Shown: positions 18,392 through 26,428 of the stretch, piece by piece | How the letters are laid out: every line of letters starts with the position of its first letter | Numbering within the stretch: position 1 is the first letter of the stretch | Assembly: GCA_037447655.1 (NCBI GenBank) | Contig: JBBHKE010002564.1 | Span: forward strand, 1 to 26,428 | DNA from: Zygnema cylindricum | Lineage: Eukaryota; Streptophyta; Zygnematophyceae; Zygnematales; Zygnemataceae | Direction of reading: 5' to 3' | DNA: 26,428 nt | Position numbers and translations under genes: made by a program | The notes under the pieces: generated by a model | What the model saw: only the letters and a program-made list of their open reading frames with translations | The model's database searches: none | What the model was told of the DNA's origin: nothing

Positions 18392-18693
18392 TTAATATCT
18401 ATGTATATTTCTTTAAAGTAGTGTTTGGGATTGATTGTAATAGGCATGGTAGCCTGATTATCATACAAGACTTTTTAAATTTCACCCGTCATAAATCCCA
18501 ATATTTGGAGCAAACGTTTCACCCATATCAACTCTTTTACTGTATCATAAGCAACCACAAATTCAACCTCCATTGTGGACTGAAAAATGACCTTTTGTTG
18601 CTTGTTACTCCAACAACAATCACCCTCCCCAATTTTGAAGATATACCCAAATGTAAATATTAAAACCGAGACATCACCATAGGTGGCATCACT
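18392..18693 (-). pseudogene. Copia-4 RNase H, N-terminal piece
   Basis: Minus-strand reading gives SDATYGDVSV, GYIFKIGEGDCCWSNKQQ, STMEVEFVVAYDTVKELIWV and YDNQATMPITINPKHYFKE, the usual copia RNase H blocks (W.S..Q......S..EAEY......EA.W ... CDN..A). The reading ends at the solo LTR and resumes at 17321. It has two internal stops. Confidence 0.85.
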
Positions 18694-19090
18694 CTAAGTG
18701 GTGGTGTCAGTATCACACCCTCCCAAATACAACCATAGATCTCGAGTCCCAACCAAATACCCTATTACTCTCTTATTCGCCTCATAGTTTCTCTTTCTAA
18801 GATTATTAACTCTCCTACTTAGGACTCCAACTGCTACAGCTATGTTCGGCATAGTGCAGTACATAAAAAAAGCAGAATGCCTACAGTCTGCCGGTAAGAA
18901 GTTCTTTCCATGTTTTTTTTCTTCCTCACTCATCTCATTATTCAACGTTATCACACATTTCTCAACATTTCCTTCGGTTATTTTGTTTAACTCTATAAGA
19001 GGTGTACATTTATTGAATTTCTCCATTGAGAAGCGCTCAAACATATTACCTATTGTTTTTTTTTGAGTTACCTGATGATCCATCCTTCCT
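18694..19090 (-). pseudogene. Copia-4 RT thumb/connection segment
   Basis: A 129-codon open frame on the minus strand, beginning near 19083: QKKTIGNMFERFSMEKFNKC matches the copia pattern after YVDD (Q..Y....L..F.M...N...TP). FMYCTMPNIAVAVGVLSRRV and YLVGTRDLWLYLGG match the connection into RNase H. The RT palm with YVDD is missing: the sequence upstream is gag. This is one of the better preserved frames, but it is an isolated fragment. Confidence 0.82.
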
Positions 19091-20248
19091 CCGGTTTCTC
19101 TCGGAATCCTCTAAAGGAAGATCATTGCTCTCTCCAAATCCGAAACTGATTTCTATCCTACTTATCATTCAAAAAAAGTTCCTCGACTCTTTTTCCTCCT
19201 CAAATGACTCCTCATTCTCATTTCCATAAACCTATGTGAGAATAGATTTCTTCTTCTCCCATTAGCTCACATTAGCTTGCCCATCTTTATTCCTTAAGGT
19301 TGCAAGCCGGTTAGAATTTGCCATGTAATGCCCCAATTTTCCTCAAAAATGGTGTACTCCTTTCAAAGTTCCCCTCCCTTTTCCATTAGAACCCATTCCC
19401 TCTTTTTTCTGTTCCGACTAAAACTTTTGTAATCATTTTCGGTGGGGCGATCACCACGCTTCCTCCAATCACTTCCAGCTGCCAATGCGTGCATACTAGG
19501 ACTATGTTTCCTTAACTTCAAAGTGTTGTCTCTCACCAAATTTATCCCCATTGTTTTCTCCCACTTCCAAGTGTCATATTTTCCTTCCTATAACCGATTG
19601 AGAATATTTTCATACTCCATGGGGAGCTTCATGATTAATTTATGAACTCTTTCATTTTCAGTTTGAGGACTACCTGCAATTTTTAATTCAGTAAACAACA
19701 CCGCCAAATCATTACAATATTCTCTCATACTTTCGTCTTTATACCGAAAGCTAGTGATTAGTTATGATTATCTGATCAATCAATTGTTGCTCTTAAATTA
19801 GGCCACTGTGGTACATGCTCTCTAAGGCACTCCAAACGTCGGTGGCAAATTCCACCTCAAGTAGTGGAAGAGCGATCGCCTTGTCTAACTCCAATGGATG
19901 AGGTGTTTGGCCACCTCACTTTTATGCCTACACAACTGAGGGCCATTTCCCTCATTTTTCATATCCAAAGAAGCTCTAGATGCTCTAGTTATCAATGGAG
20001 CCTTCTTTATCAACCACTTGCTTTCGTAGCCTCCTCAACACCAAAGTGGTTATCTCCTCTTCCTCCTCTGGTGAATCAACTATTCTCACTAAAGATTGAT
20101 GCGCCCCAAAAAACCAAACTCCACCAAAATGTGGTGGTAGCCATGGAGGACATGGAATATTGCTATACACTACACTCCAAAAGTTTTTCTCTAAAAGTAC
20201 CCCTACCATCATTGTTATAGTAAAATATCGTGTTCCCTCCAACATAGG
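19091..20248 (-). pseudogene. Copia-4 gag (different lineage, broken)
   Basis: The minus strand carries a UBN2-type copia gag unlike those of Copia-1 to -3. The N-terminal part, MLEGTRYFTITMMVGVLLEK then NFWSVV, lies just inside 20248. FATDVWSALESMYHSGLI is near 19803-19855, and SMREYCNDLAVLFTELKIAG, ERVHKLIMKLPMEYENIL follow to about 19590. A degenerate knuckle (GKLGHYMANS, Cys residues lost) is near 19325-19360. From 19260 to 19090 is an acidic/basic linker that leads directly into the RT connection piece, so protease, integrase and RT palm were deleted. The gag is cut at 20248 by an inserted LTR-A. Confidence 0.72.
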
Positions 20249-21177
20249 TGTTGAAATTAAAGCTTTGATCACAACAGATAAGAATGTGAGGAGGATTTTA
20301 GGACTTATGATATTTTTTGTCTAAGTCAGATTGGAATTATTACCTTTATTAGTGTTACAAAAGCATAGTATTTTGTACGTGTACTGGGACACGCGTCGGT
20401 ATCTAAGACCTGTGCAGATATTCCGGAAAAGCGTCGACAACAACATACACGCTTTGACTATCAAACGAACAAAATCACAATATTGGACGGAATGAATTAA
20501 AAGCGAGCATTTGTGAACAATTGACTGTACGGAATAACGAGTACCGTTGGTAACAAATCGAGTCTACGGACGAGATTTGTGTGGGGACCACATGTGACCA
20601 AGTATAACTGTACGCACCCAGGTGGACCGTAGTTCACGACAACAATCGGGTAGACAGCGCGATTGACGATGAGTAAGCGAAACCAACATTAGTTGTGCGG
20701 CGTCGAAATTGAAAAAATTTGAAACACATTGTTTTGTATTTTAGGGCATTAAAAATTAGTGTTTCGTCACTCAGATTAAGACTAGCAAAAATTAGGGTTT
20801 TGAATGTACCGTGAGTACAATGACGTACAATTCGAGTACCTTGTCATTTTGTAGTGCAGTACGATAGCGCCAGGTGTTAGATGTTAATTTGTTAGTTAGA
20901 TCCGACATACTCTCAGTGTATAAAGTTTAGGACTTAAGATAAAAATGTATTATCCAGTTTTGAGAATATAGAAACTTAGTGTCAGTTTTTGGGACAATTC
21001 CAGCTTCCATATCTTATTGTTAACTAGACTGTTTATGGTGCAATTTGGGAATTGACGGTGTGCATGGTGATTTAATTATATGCTTATATTGGTTGTAATT
21101 GGAGTTGTGAGTCTGATTCTGTAGTGTTCAAAAAACTGTTGTTTGGTAGGATTCTTGTTTGCTTCTATTGAAACACA
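20249..21177 (+). repeat. LTR-A and leader (diverged copy)
   Basis: It begins TGTTGAAATTAAAGCTTTG at 20249, inside the gag of Copia-4. Shared LTR-A marks in order: TTAGTGTTACA (about 20350), GGGACACGCGTCGG (about 20385-20398), TTTTGTATTTTAGGGCATT-type segment (about 20732), a decayed TATA-side palindrome (about 20906), TTTAGGACTTA and TATCTTATTGTTA, then the leader to the ATG at 21178. It is clearly more diverged than the copies at 11959 and 22860. Confidence 0.75.
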
Positions 21178-21235
21178 TGTCTACTTCTACAACTACTGCT
21201 GCAACTCCACCTGTACCACTAGTCATAGAACAATA
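21178..21235 (+). pseudogene. Gag stub (plus strand)
   Basis: MSTSTTTAATPPVPLVIEQ, 19 codons of the Copia-1/2/3-type gag start, then two stops at the point where the sequence turns into an oppositely oriented gag piece. Confidence 0.75.
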
Positions 21236-21265
21236 ATAGGTACCCTAGAGGGTAAGCCAATAACC
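21232..21265 (-). pseudogene. Gag piece (minus strand), distal to LTR-B1
   Basis: Minus-strand QVIGLPSRVPII corresponds to gag QVIGLSSRIPIF. It is the continuation of the gag start at 21906 after removal of the LTR-B1 at 21266-21845. It ends head-on against the plus-strand gag stub. Confidence 0.65.
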
Positions 21266-21845
21266 TGAAATTTGCGGACTCCATTGTCTTACAACATAAA
21301 TGGCTCAAAGAAAGCCAGTAGAATAATCCTTACCCACAATGGTTCATCAAGGAATATCTGCCACCCAAATAGGTAAAAACCTTCACCAATCTCACCATTG
21401 TGAGGACATGACTCCCTTCAGTCGAACTTAAAATGAATGAACAAATTTTCTTCCATGAACAGTGAGTTATGGTTGTTCAAAGTGAGCAGAGTTTTACAAG
21501 TGGCCACTAAGAGAGAGCTTCCATAAAACTCTAAGTCTAAACAGCTTATTCTCATAGTCATCTTACTAAACCCTAAAGTAATAGGAGTTATGTGCAACAT
21601 ATACTAAGCCGCCACAAAAATTGTACCGCAACTTTACAGCACCACTAAAGATGGTGTACCTTCCATGTTCGACGCGATGAATGTGTGTTTTCCTCCTCCG
21701 CCAACCTTTGGCGACCTTCCACGTGTCACTTTGTGGTTATTTTGGCACAAGCCACCAAAAACGCCATTTCAAGTTGTCAGCCCTCACGCGAGCTGTCCAC
21801 TCTTAAAAGGATGTCCGTTCCTTTTAGACAAAACGCACTCTGAAA
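21266..21845 (-). repeat. LTR-B1, 5'-truncated, inserted in gag
   Basis: It aligns in parallel with 16259-16790, including CTCTAAGTCTAAA, ACTAAACCCTAA, CCACGTGTCAC (21719-21729) and CACTTTGTGGTTA. It ends on the minus strand in AATGGAGTCCGCAAATTTCA, the B-type end block, at 21266. The first roughly 340 bases of the LTR are missing at the 21845 side. Confidence 0.78.
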
Positions 21846-21906
21846 TTTTTTGTTATACAACCACCGTTGTAGGAGGAGAACTAGCAGTAGTAGTGGAAGT
21901 AGACAT
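21846..21906 (-). pseudogene. Gag start (minus strand) interrupted by LTR-B1
   Basis: ATG at 21906: MSTSTTTASSPPTTVVV then a stop (E to TAA) and Q. It is the first 20 or so codons of gag following the LTR-A at 22860. LTR-B1 cuts it before QVIGL. Confidence 0.78.
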
Positions 21907-22159
21907 TAAAAACAACATAAGCTATCAAAACACCTACTCAATAGCCAACTTTCATTCAACACAGAATATGACTCAAAGTACAATATACTTCAAATTTGTC
22001 ATAGTGATTCACAACACATTAAACTTACAATTCCCAAAATTGCACCCCAATGATCAAATAAACCATAAGATATGATGTCTGGAAGTTTGCCAAAAATTGC
22101 CCTTAGAAAAACATATTCCCAAAATTGGACGATACAAAATTGGCCAAGTCTTAAACTAT

Positions 22160-22176
22160 ATACTCACAGTGAGTAT
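22160..22176 (-). promoter_or_regulatory. Palindrome ATACTCACAGTGAGTAT beside TATA box
   Basis: A perfect palindrome with 8-bp arms, overlapping ACTATATAC on the plus strand (TATA on the minus strand). The counterpart of 12624-12640. Confidence 0.6.
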
Positions 22177-22419
22177 CTACTGGTCACACTAAATCTTGAC
22201 TAACGATAAAGTATCCAGCCTGTACTTTACTGTACTGTAGTACCTTTAAAACCTAGTTACAATTTTCCAAACACCTAATTAATGAAACACTAATTTTTAT
22301 TACACTAAACTACAAAACATTTTTTTCTAAATATTCGCGGATACCGAACTGTACAAGAAATGTTCCAAGCGCTTAGTTAGCGATAGTCGTAAAAGTACAG
22401 CAACATGTGGTAGTGTAGT

Positions 22420-22441
22420 ACGAAGCACCTGAGTGCTTCGT
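22420..22441. other. Perfect 9-bp hairpin in LTR-A
   Basis: Arms ACGAAGCAC and GTGCTTCGT around CTGA. Conserved with changes at 12334-12355 and 9363-9396. Confidence 0.7.
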
Positions 22442-22446
22442 CACTT

Positions 22447-22492
22447 GTGGTCCCACGTGTATCACGCACGTGGTCCCAAGTGAATCACGTTC
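22447..22492. repeat. 2 x 23-bp tandem repeat with CACGTG boxes
   Basis: Units 22447-22469 and 22470-22492 both begin GTGGTCCCA and contain TATCACG or AATCACG. CACGTG occurs in unit 1 and across the junction. A decayed double unit is present in the copy near 12280-12335, and a single unit near 9399-9420. Confidence 0.6.
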
Positions 22493-22860
22493 GTTGGCAC
22501 GAACGTAATCAACGATCATAGCGTCAAACAGTACCATATATTTCCAAAATAATTGGTTAAGATTTTGTTCATCGGATCCGGTGAATCTAATTTTCTTGCG
22601 TGACGCGTGTAGTTGATTGTCGGCGCCACTGCGTAAAAACTTGCATACGTTTCTTTTGCCGACGCCTGTCTCTAAAAAATTACAATACACTCTATTTGTA
22701 CTTTTGCTATTGTAACACTAATTAAGGTAAGTACAGCAACAGATAACTTAGAAAATATAACACTACTTAAGATAAATACAGCAGCAAATAACTAAAAAAA
22801 TATTCTAAGTTATTTTAGTCTCCTCTCACAACCCTATATTAAGATTTTCAATTTTCAACA

Positions 22861-22870
22861 CCCCCCTAAA
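22861..22870 (-). other. Polypurine tract of Copia-5
   Basis: Minus-strand TTTAGGGGGG directly before the LTR-A TGTTGAAAATT. Confidence 0.75.
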
Positions 22871-23180
22871 TCTTTAAACTCAATTACTTACTTAGTCTAA
22901 TAGCCTCTCTGCAAAATTGTAACTTAGGAGCAGGAAGGGATTTTGTGAACATGTTTGCCATCATCTTCTCGTTCGGTAAATAACAGAACTTAATGACTTT
23001 TGCAAGTACTTTCTCTTTGACAAAGTGAAGTCTAACATCCATGTGATAGCTTTTAAAGTGATAGCTGGGGTTAAAGGCAATTGCAATGGCTACGTTGTCA
23101 CACCAAATAGCCTAAGGACCAGTTTGCATATACTCAAGTTCTTGTAAAATGGATTTGACCCATTGGAGCTAAATTATTTA
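22871..23180 (-). pseudogene. Copia-5 RNase H, C-terminal half
   Basis: Minus-strand reading from about 23175: WVKS-type residues (MGQIHF in the broken frame), LEYMQTG, then WCDNVAIAIAFNPSYHFK, DVRLHFVKEKVLAKV and LPNEKMMANMFTKSLPAPK, ending in a stop just before the purine tract. This is the conserved copia RNase H tail with the CDN motif and the DVR.HFV block. It has few lesions. The N-terminal half of RNase H and the whole RT are absent upstream. Confidence 0.87.
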
Positions 23181-23184
23181 TTAG

Positions 23185-23760
23185 CAAAAACTCTAAGATG
23201 ACTTACTACAGGTTACTTATCATTTCACAAGTTAAAAAAAGTTTCAATTACAATGCCTTCTTTGATTCTTACATTGGCTTTTTTTTATGTTGCAAATTTG
23301 TTTGCTTCTAACCCTAACTAGGTGTCCACTCCATTTTTAGCTAGAATATTTTGAGGGCATTCCATGATATTTCAATTAAATCTCTCAAATACTCCTGTTT
23401 GTTTAAAAGAGTATGGAATTTTAAATTGGTGATGGATTCTGTCTTTACAAATTTAGAGAAGTCGTTAACGACATCATGCCCTCCAAATCTTAAAATAATA
23501 ACACAAATCAAACACTTCACTTCTATACTTTATAAAGTATAATTTCAAATATCAAGTTTAATCATTCCTGATAGTTAACATGTATCTTCTTCTACTAAGT
23601 ACCTCACTCTGCCTTGATTATGCACCTCAATGTGAATTAACCCAAGATCACTAACATCTTTAGTAGATCCCTCTTTTAGAAAACGTATTTTTTATTATAC
23701 AAAATACACACTCGTAACAAAAGGTAATGCCCTCTATTAGCAGACTTTCGTTTGTAAAAT
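23185..23760 (-). pseudogene. Copia-5 integrase (broken, different lineage)
   Basis: Minus-strand pieces in order: STKDVSDLGLIHIEVHNQ (first catalytic Asp position occupied by Glu in this reading), YKVY/IKYRSEVFDL-type segment near 23520-23540, FGGHDVVNDFSKFVKTE (the NGGEYV..DF.KF block, second Asp altered), LNKQEYLRDLIEIS (the P..NGV.ER.NR block), and PVVSHLRVFANK near 23185-23215, the conserved integrase C-terminal motif. It differs from Copia-1 to -3. Frameshifts and stops are numerous. It joins RNase H directly, with RT missing. Confidence 0.72.
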
Positions 23761-24279
23761 AGGTATTCTATAATGGTCCTTGCTTCAACGCTTATAGTTA
23801 TAAACCAATTAAAGTAAGAACTTCAAAAAATCATAAATGAAGTAACTAAAGTTTCCTTACACGAGTAATTCATTTACATTAAAAGAGATTTATAGTGTTA
23901 ATCTCTATTTGTGTGTATATTTAAAATTTGTGGGGACAAAAATAATTTTAATTTAACTATGTTTTGGATTTAATGACCTGAATTAAATAGAACATAAACA
24001 ATGTTTAACCTGCATAATCTCCATACAAACAGAAATAAAGGGCAAGATCACAAAAAATACTCACGTTTGCATAAACATATAAAGCATCACCACAAAATAA
24101 GATGGTTTTGGCCTAAGTCCAAAAAAATAAGCATCGTTTTTAAAATTTACGTGAATAAAACTCGGAAGGTGTTTTTATCAAAGTTAACTATCGGGTAATG
24201 AAATGGATTGCACACGTCACATACATATATATTTTTTAAACAAACGTGAGTACACTATTTTTTCCTTGTTCGTCATGTA
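23761..24279. other. Unassigned AT-rich stretch with a possible MITE
   Basis: I recognise no copia, hAT or host coding region here. The only structure noted is a pair of 12-bp inverted repeats (24058-24069 and 24241-24252), entered separately. Confidence 0.5.
24058..24252. mobile_element. Possible Tc1/mariner-type MITE (TA target site)
   Basis: TACTCACGTTTG at 24058-24069 and CAAACGTGAGTA at 24241-24252 are perfect inverted repeats. Read as TA target duplications plus 10-bp inverted ends (CTCACGTTTG), this fits a 191-bp Tc1/mariner-type MITE. A 12-bp inverted pair at this distance could arise by chance about once in a window this size, so the call is tentative. Confidence 0.3.
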
Positions 24280-25313
24280 TGCAACTCTAAGACCTCTATG
24301 GTTCCTCAGAGTATGCAGCTCACTTGAAGCCCCTAAGAAAACCTTGACAACTTTGAGTTTCCATAAGAATAATTGCTACCCTGACAAATGAAAACCATGA
24401 CCAACTTCACTCGTGTGAAGAGAAGACTCCTTTGAGTCGATAGCAAAAAGACCCTTTGAATTTGCTCCCCTGAGTTGTGAGTTACGAAGGGTCAAAGTTA
24501 ACCTTTTGTACAAGAGCTCTTTGGAAGAGACGGATTTACCTACCAAATTTTCTAAGTCCTAAATCCCTCTCTAAAATCTATGCTAATAGAGTACCGCATC
24601 AATTAGATTACTATGTTTTACAAAAAAGTATTGGTGGCAAAGTACGGCCATCGTACGGCATGGCCAAAATGTCGATGCATGCCATATCCGGATTCGTTCC
24701 CGTATACTACCAAGATGCGGCAAGCCAATGTGGTTGTGCCACGTGTCACTTAACGTGGCAATGATTGAAAACAGCCAAAGCGCCCATTCCTTGATCTCGG
24801 CATCTATCGCGGCCGTCCGATCAAGATTGGCTTTCAATTCTAGCAGTCGAAAACAATTGCGTGGTATTTGTTTCGTCGTCGAAACAAATGTGCGGTATTC
24901 TATTTGTGGAGTACCGTACACATTACTATACAAAATTTTATCTATGTCCTAAAAATCAGTTCGCACCGTTAAATGAAATTGTCTATGTGTACATCTATAA
25001 ATAATTACGAAACTTAATATATCTGAACACTAATCCTAAACTAATAGGATAAAGGTAACGGCTTTTGGTGACTTGACGGACGGGAAGTACCAGGATCAAA
25101 TCTTGGATCCATCAATTTTTTTTTTGGTAAACCTACCAAAATAGTGCCTGTCTCTTTGGACAATATAGGCAGCCATGGCTTTGCCTTCAGTGATTCTGAC
25201 AAGTGTGGGAGTTGAATAAGGAGCTAGAGGCAAACTGCCTCTTCTCTTGCTCTGCACTTTATCTTTACAAATTTAAACCTAGAAAATACTAAAAATAACC
25301 TTTATATTCTACA
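24280..25313 (-). repeat. LTR-B2, 3' LTR of Copia-6
   Basis: It begins TGTAGAATATAAAGG at 25313 on the minus strand, after the purine run AAAGGGAG, and ends GAGGTCTTAGAGTTGCA at 24280. Length 1034 bp. It contains AGCCATGGCT (25171-25180), the G-box block CCACGTGTCAC (24739-24749), GACGGCCGCGAT-type sequence shared with 5193, and an antisense tRNA-like stretch (25047-25113) followed by ten T. The second base group TGTAG instead of TGTTG is a point change. Confidence 0.82.
25047..25125 (+). other. tRNA-like stretch with T-arm and T-run (antisense in LTR-B2)
   Basis: CCAGG-ATCAAAT-CTTGG (25090-25106) forms a 5-bp stem with a 7-base loop close to a TTCRANY T-loop. An A-box-like GGTAACGG...GG lies about 40 bases upstream, and T10 follows at 25116-25125. 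The homologous stretch at 4908-4980 (minus strand) has TAACGGTTTGAGCTAACG and GGATCAATTCC. It is not a full cloverleaf. Confidence 0.35.
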
Positions 25314-25835
25314 CTCCCTTTATATTCTAGTCACTCTTCAATTTAAGACCACACTTCTCCATGCAGAGAAATAGCTTAGGGGAAGGAACATGTTTGGTCT
25401 TCATATCTACTACCATCTCGCTATCTCGTTTGTACTCTAAGCTGGTTATTTTGTTTTCTACCTTCTTTGTAACAAAGCTGAGTCTAATGTCCATGTGTTG
25501 GTTTTAAAATGATGTTTAGGATAAGCAGCAATAGCGATTGCTGCCTGATTATCACAAAAAAAATTATGCACACCACTCTTAAGGTGACCAAGCTCACCAA
25601 GCAAAGACTTAACCCACATCAATCTTTTTACAGCAGAGCAAGAGGCCATATACTCAGCCTCCATGGTGGATTGAGCAATAGCAATTTACTGTTTGCTACT
25701 CCAACAAAAAGCCCCATCACCCACATACAATAAATATCCAGAAGTACATCTCCTCATTGGAGCATCACTATAACTAGCATCACTCTAAGTAGTGATGTCA
25801 GTATTCCCCCCACCCAAATGCAACTATAGATCCCT
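25314..25835 (-). pseudogene. Copia-6 RNase H (broken)
   Basis: Minus-strand reading: GGGNTDITT, stop, SDASYSDAPMRRCTSGYLLY then VGDGAFCWSSKQ, MEAEYMASCSAVKRLMWVKS, FFCDNQAAIAIAAYPKHHFK. These are the full set of copia RNase H blocks. After HHFK a frameshift leaves only traces of the DIRL.FV region, and the tail before the purine tract (25314-25321) is MKTK..P.PKL-like. It connects upstream to RT without a deletion, unlike Copia-4 and Copia-5. Confidence 0.88.
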
Positions 25836-26428
25836 AGTTCCTATCAAGTATCTAAGAAATTTCTTAGCTGCCTCCCAATCTCTCTTAGTGAGAGCATTTG
25901 GACTTCTACTCAGCAATCCTACAGCTGCAGCCAAATCCGACAGGGTAGAATTCATAAAATATATTAGGCTTCCCACTACTTGCCTGTAAGGAATAGTCTG
26001 CATGAAATCATGTATTTAAAGACCTAATTCCTCATTTAAGATTATGACTCCGTCCACACTCCCCTCACTTCCCTTCTTCAATTCCATTGGAGTTATACAA
26101 CTATTAGCCTTATCCATCTGAATCTTTTTCAACATGTTCCAAATTGCTTCTTTGTAAGTTAGTCTTATAATCTTTATTTCTCGGTTTATTTTTACTTGAA
26201 TTCTCAAAAATATATCTTGCCTCCCCCATATCCTTCATCTTAAATCTCCCTTTAAGATCTGTTTTCAGTTTAATAATTTTTTCCATTGATTTACTTAGTA
26301 CAAGCAAATCATCAACATAAATTGCAATAAACAAATCACCTTCCTCGTCTTAAAAAACATAGATTGAGTTTTCTGAGCTGATCCGAATATATCCCCGACC
26401 GGTAAAAAACTCATCAAGCTTCTTATTC
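25836..26428 (-). pseudogene. Copia-6 reverse transcriptase, C-terminal part (cut by right edge)
   Basis: The minus strand enters from the right edge with NKKLDEFFTGRGYIRISSE, then the catalytic FIAIYVDDLLVL (YVDD at 26308-26319) and MKDMGEARYIF. A frameshift after it is followed by LTYKEAIWNMLKKIQMDKAN and CITPMELKKG, and, after stops, YRQVVGSLIYFMNSTLSDLA and YLIGTRDL. The order and wording are close to Copia-1, so both belong to one lineage, although Copia-6 carries a B2 3' LTR. The N-terminal RT, integrase and gag are beyond the window. Confidence 0.9.

Larger units (their letters stand above)
21907..22860 (-). repeat. LTR-A and leader shared by two copia remnants
   Basis: It begins TGTTGAAAATTGAAAATC at 22860, directly after the purine run AGGGGGG, so it is the 3' LTR of Copia-5. 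At its other end it leads through a leader to the gag ATG at 21906, so it is also the 5' LTR of a downstream copy. It carries a perfect hairpin (22420-22441), a 2 x 23-bp repeat (22447-22492) and the TATA palindrome (22160-22176). If the LTR ends at the conserved CATCA it is about 789 bp. Confidence 0.83.

Noticed and set aside
19864-20220. A 118-codon plus-strand frame.
   Set aside because: It is antisense to the recognisable gag of Copia-4 and resembles nothing itself.
21665-22075. A 136-codon plus-strand frame.
   Set aside because: It crosses from an LTR-B1 into an antisense gag start and LTR-A leader, so it is a chance frame across a junction.
22447-22492. CRISPR-like short repeats.
   Set aside because: Only two adjacent units without spacers, in a eukaryotic LTR.
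24583-24933. A 116-codon minus-strand frame and overlapping plus-strand frames near 24477-24952.
   Set aside because: They lie wholly inside LTR-B2, and the matching frames are broken in the copies at 4720 and 17322.

Overview
AT-rich eukaryotic DNA that consists almost entirely of decayed transposable elements. I found no host gene, rRNA, intact tRNA or CRISPR array. The content is Ty1/copia-type LTR retrotransposon debris (gag zinc knuckle, DTGA protease, HHCC/DDE integrase, YVDD reverse transcriptase, RNase H, in that order) plus one BED-finger hAT transposase remnant. Nested copia elements, G-box-like motifs in the LTRs and a plant-style hAT make a land plant the most reasonable guess. 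The sequence does not prove this; another copia-rich eukaryote is possible.

I named three LTR groups by their ends and shared motifs. LTR-A begins TGTTGAAAATT and carries a palindrome touching its TATA box. LTR-B1 begins TGTTGAAATTAAAG. LTR-B2 begins TGTTGA or TGTAGA, is about 1.03-1.17 kb long and shares its 3' half with B1. Where tested, LTRs start next to a polypurine tract (PPT); B-type LTRs end in a conserved block closing with CA.

Layout. 1-4100 (-): Copia-1, cut by the left edge, RT to gag, then a leader and partial LTR-A. 4136-5890 (+): a short deletion derivative in which a gag start is fused to RNase H, ending in a complete LTR-B2. 5891-9751 (-): Copia-2, whose RT is cut off by that LTR, then integrase, protease, gag and LTR-A. 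9752-11575: a diverged LTR-A-like stretch and a hAT remnant. 11576-11958 (+): LTR-B1 fragment. 11959-15566 (+): Copia-3, LTR-A to early RT, then an abrupt switch to an integrase-tail fragment of another copia (15577-16130).

16259-20248 (-): Copia-4, a separate lineage with its own gag, lacking protease, integrase and most of RT, with a B1 3' LTR; its RNase H is split by a solo LTR-B2 (17322-18391). 20249-22860: two LTR-A/gag-start units facing each other around a truncated LTR-B1. 22861-23760 (-): Copia-5, integrase joined directly to RNase H, sharing the neighbouring LTR-A. 23761-24279: unassigned, with a possible MITE. 24280-26428 (-): LTR-B2 and the RT/RNase H end of Copia-6, running off the right edge.

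Nothing here looks able to make a working element: every coding region carries stops, frameshifts, deletions or insertions. The value of the window is its record of nested insertion, internal deletion and recombination, and the conserved cis-structures in the LTRs.
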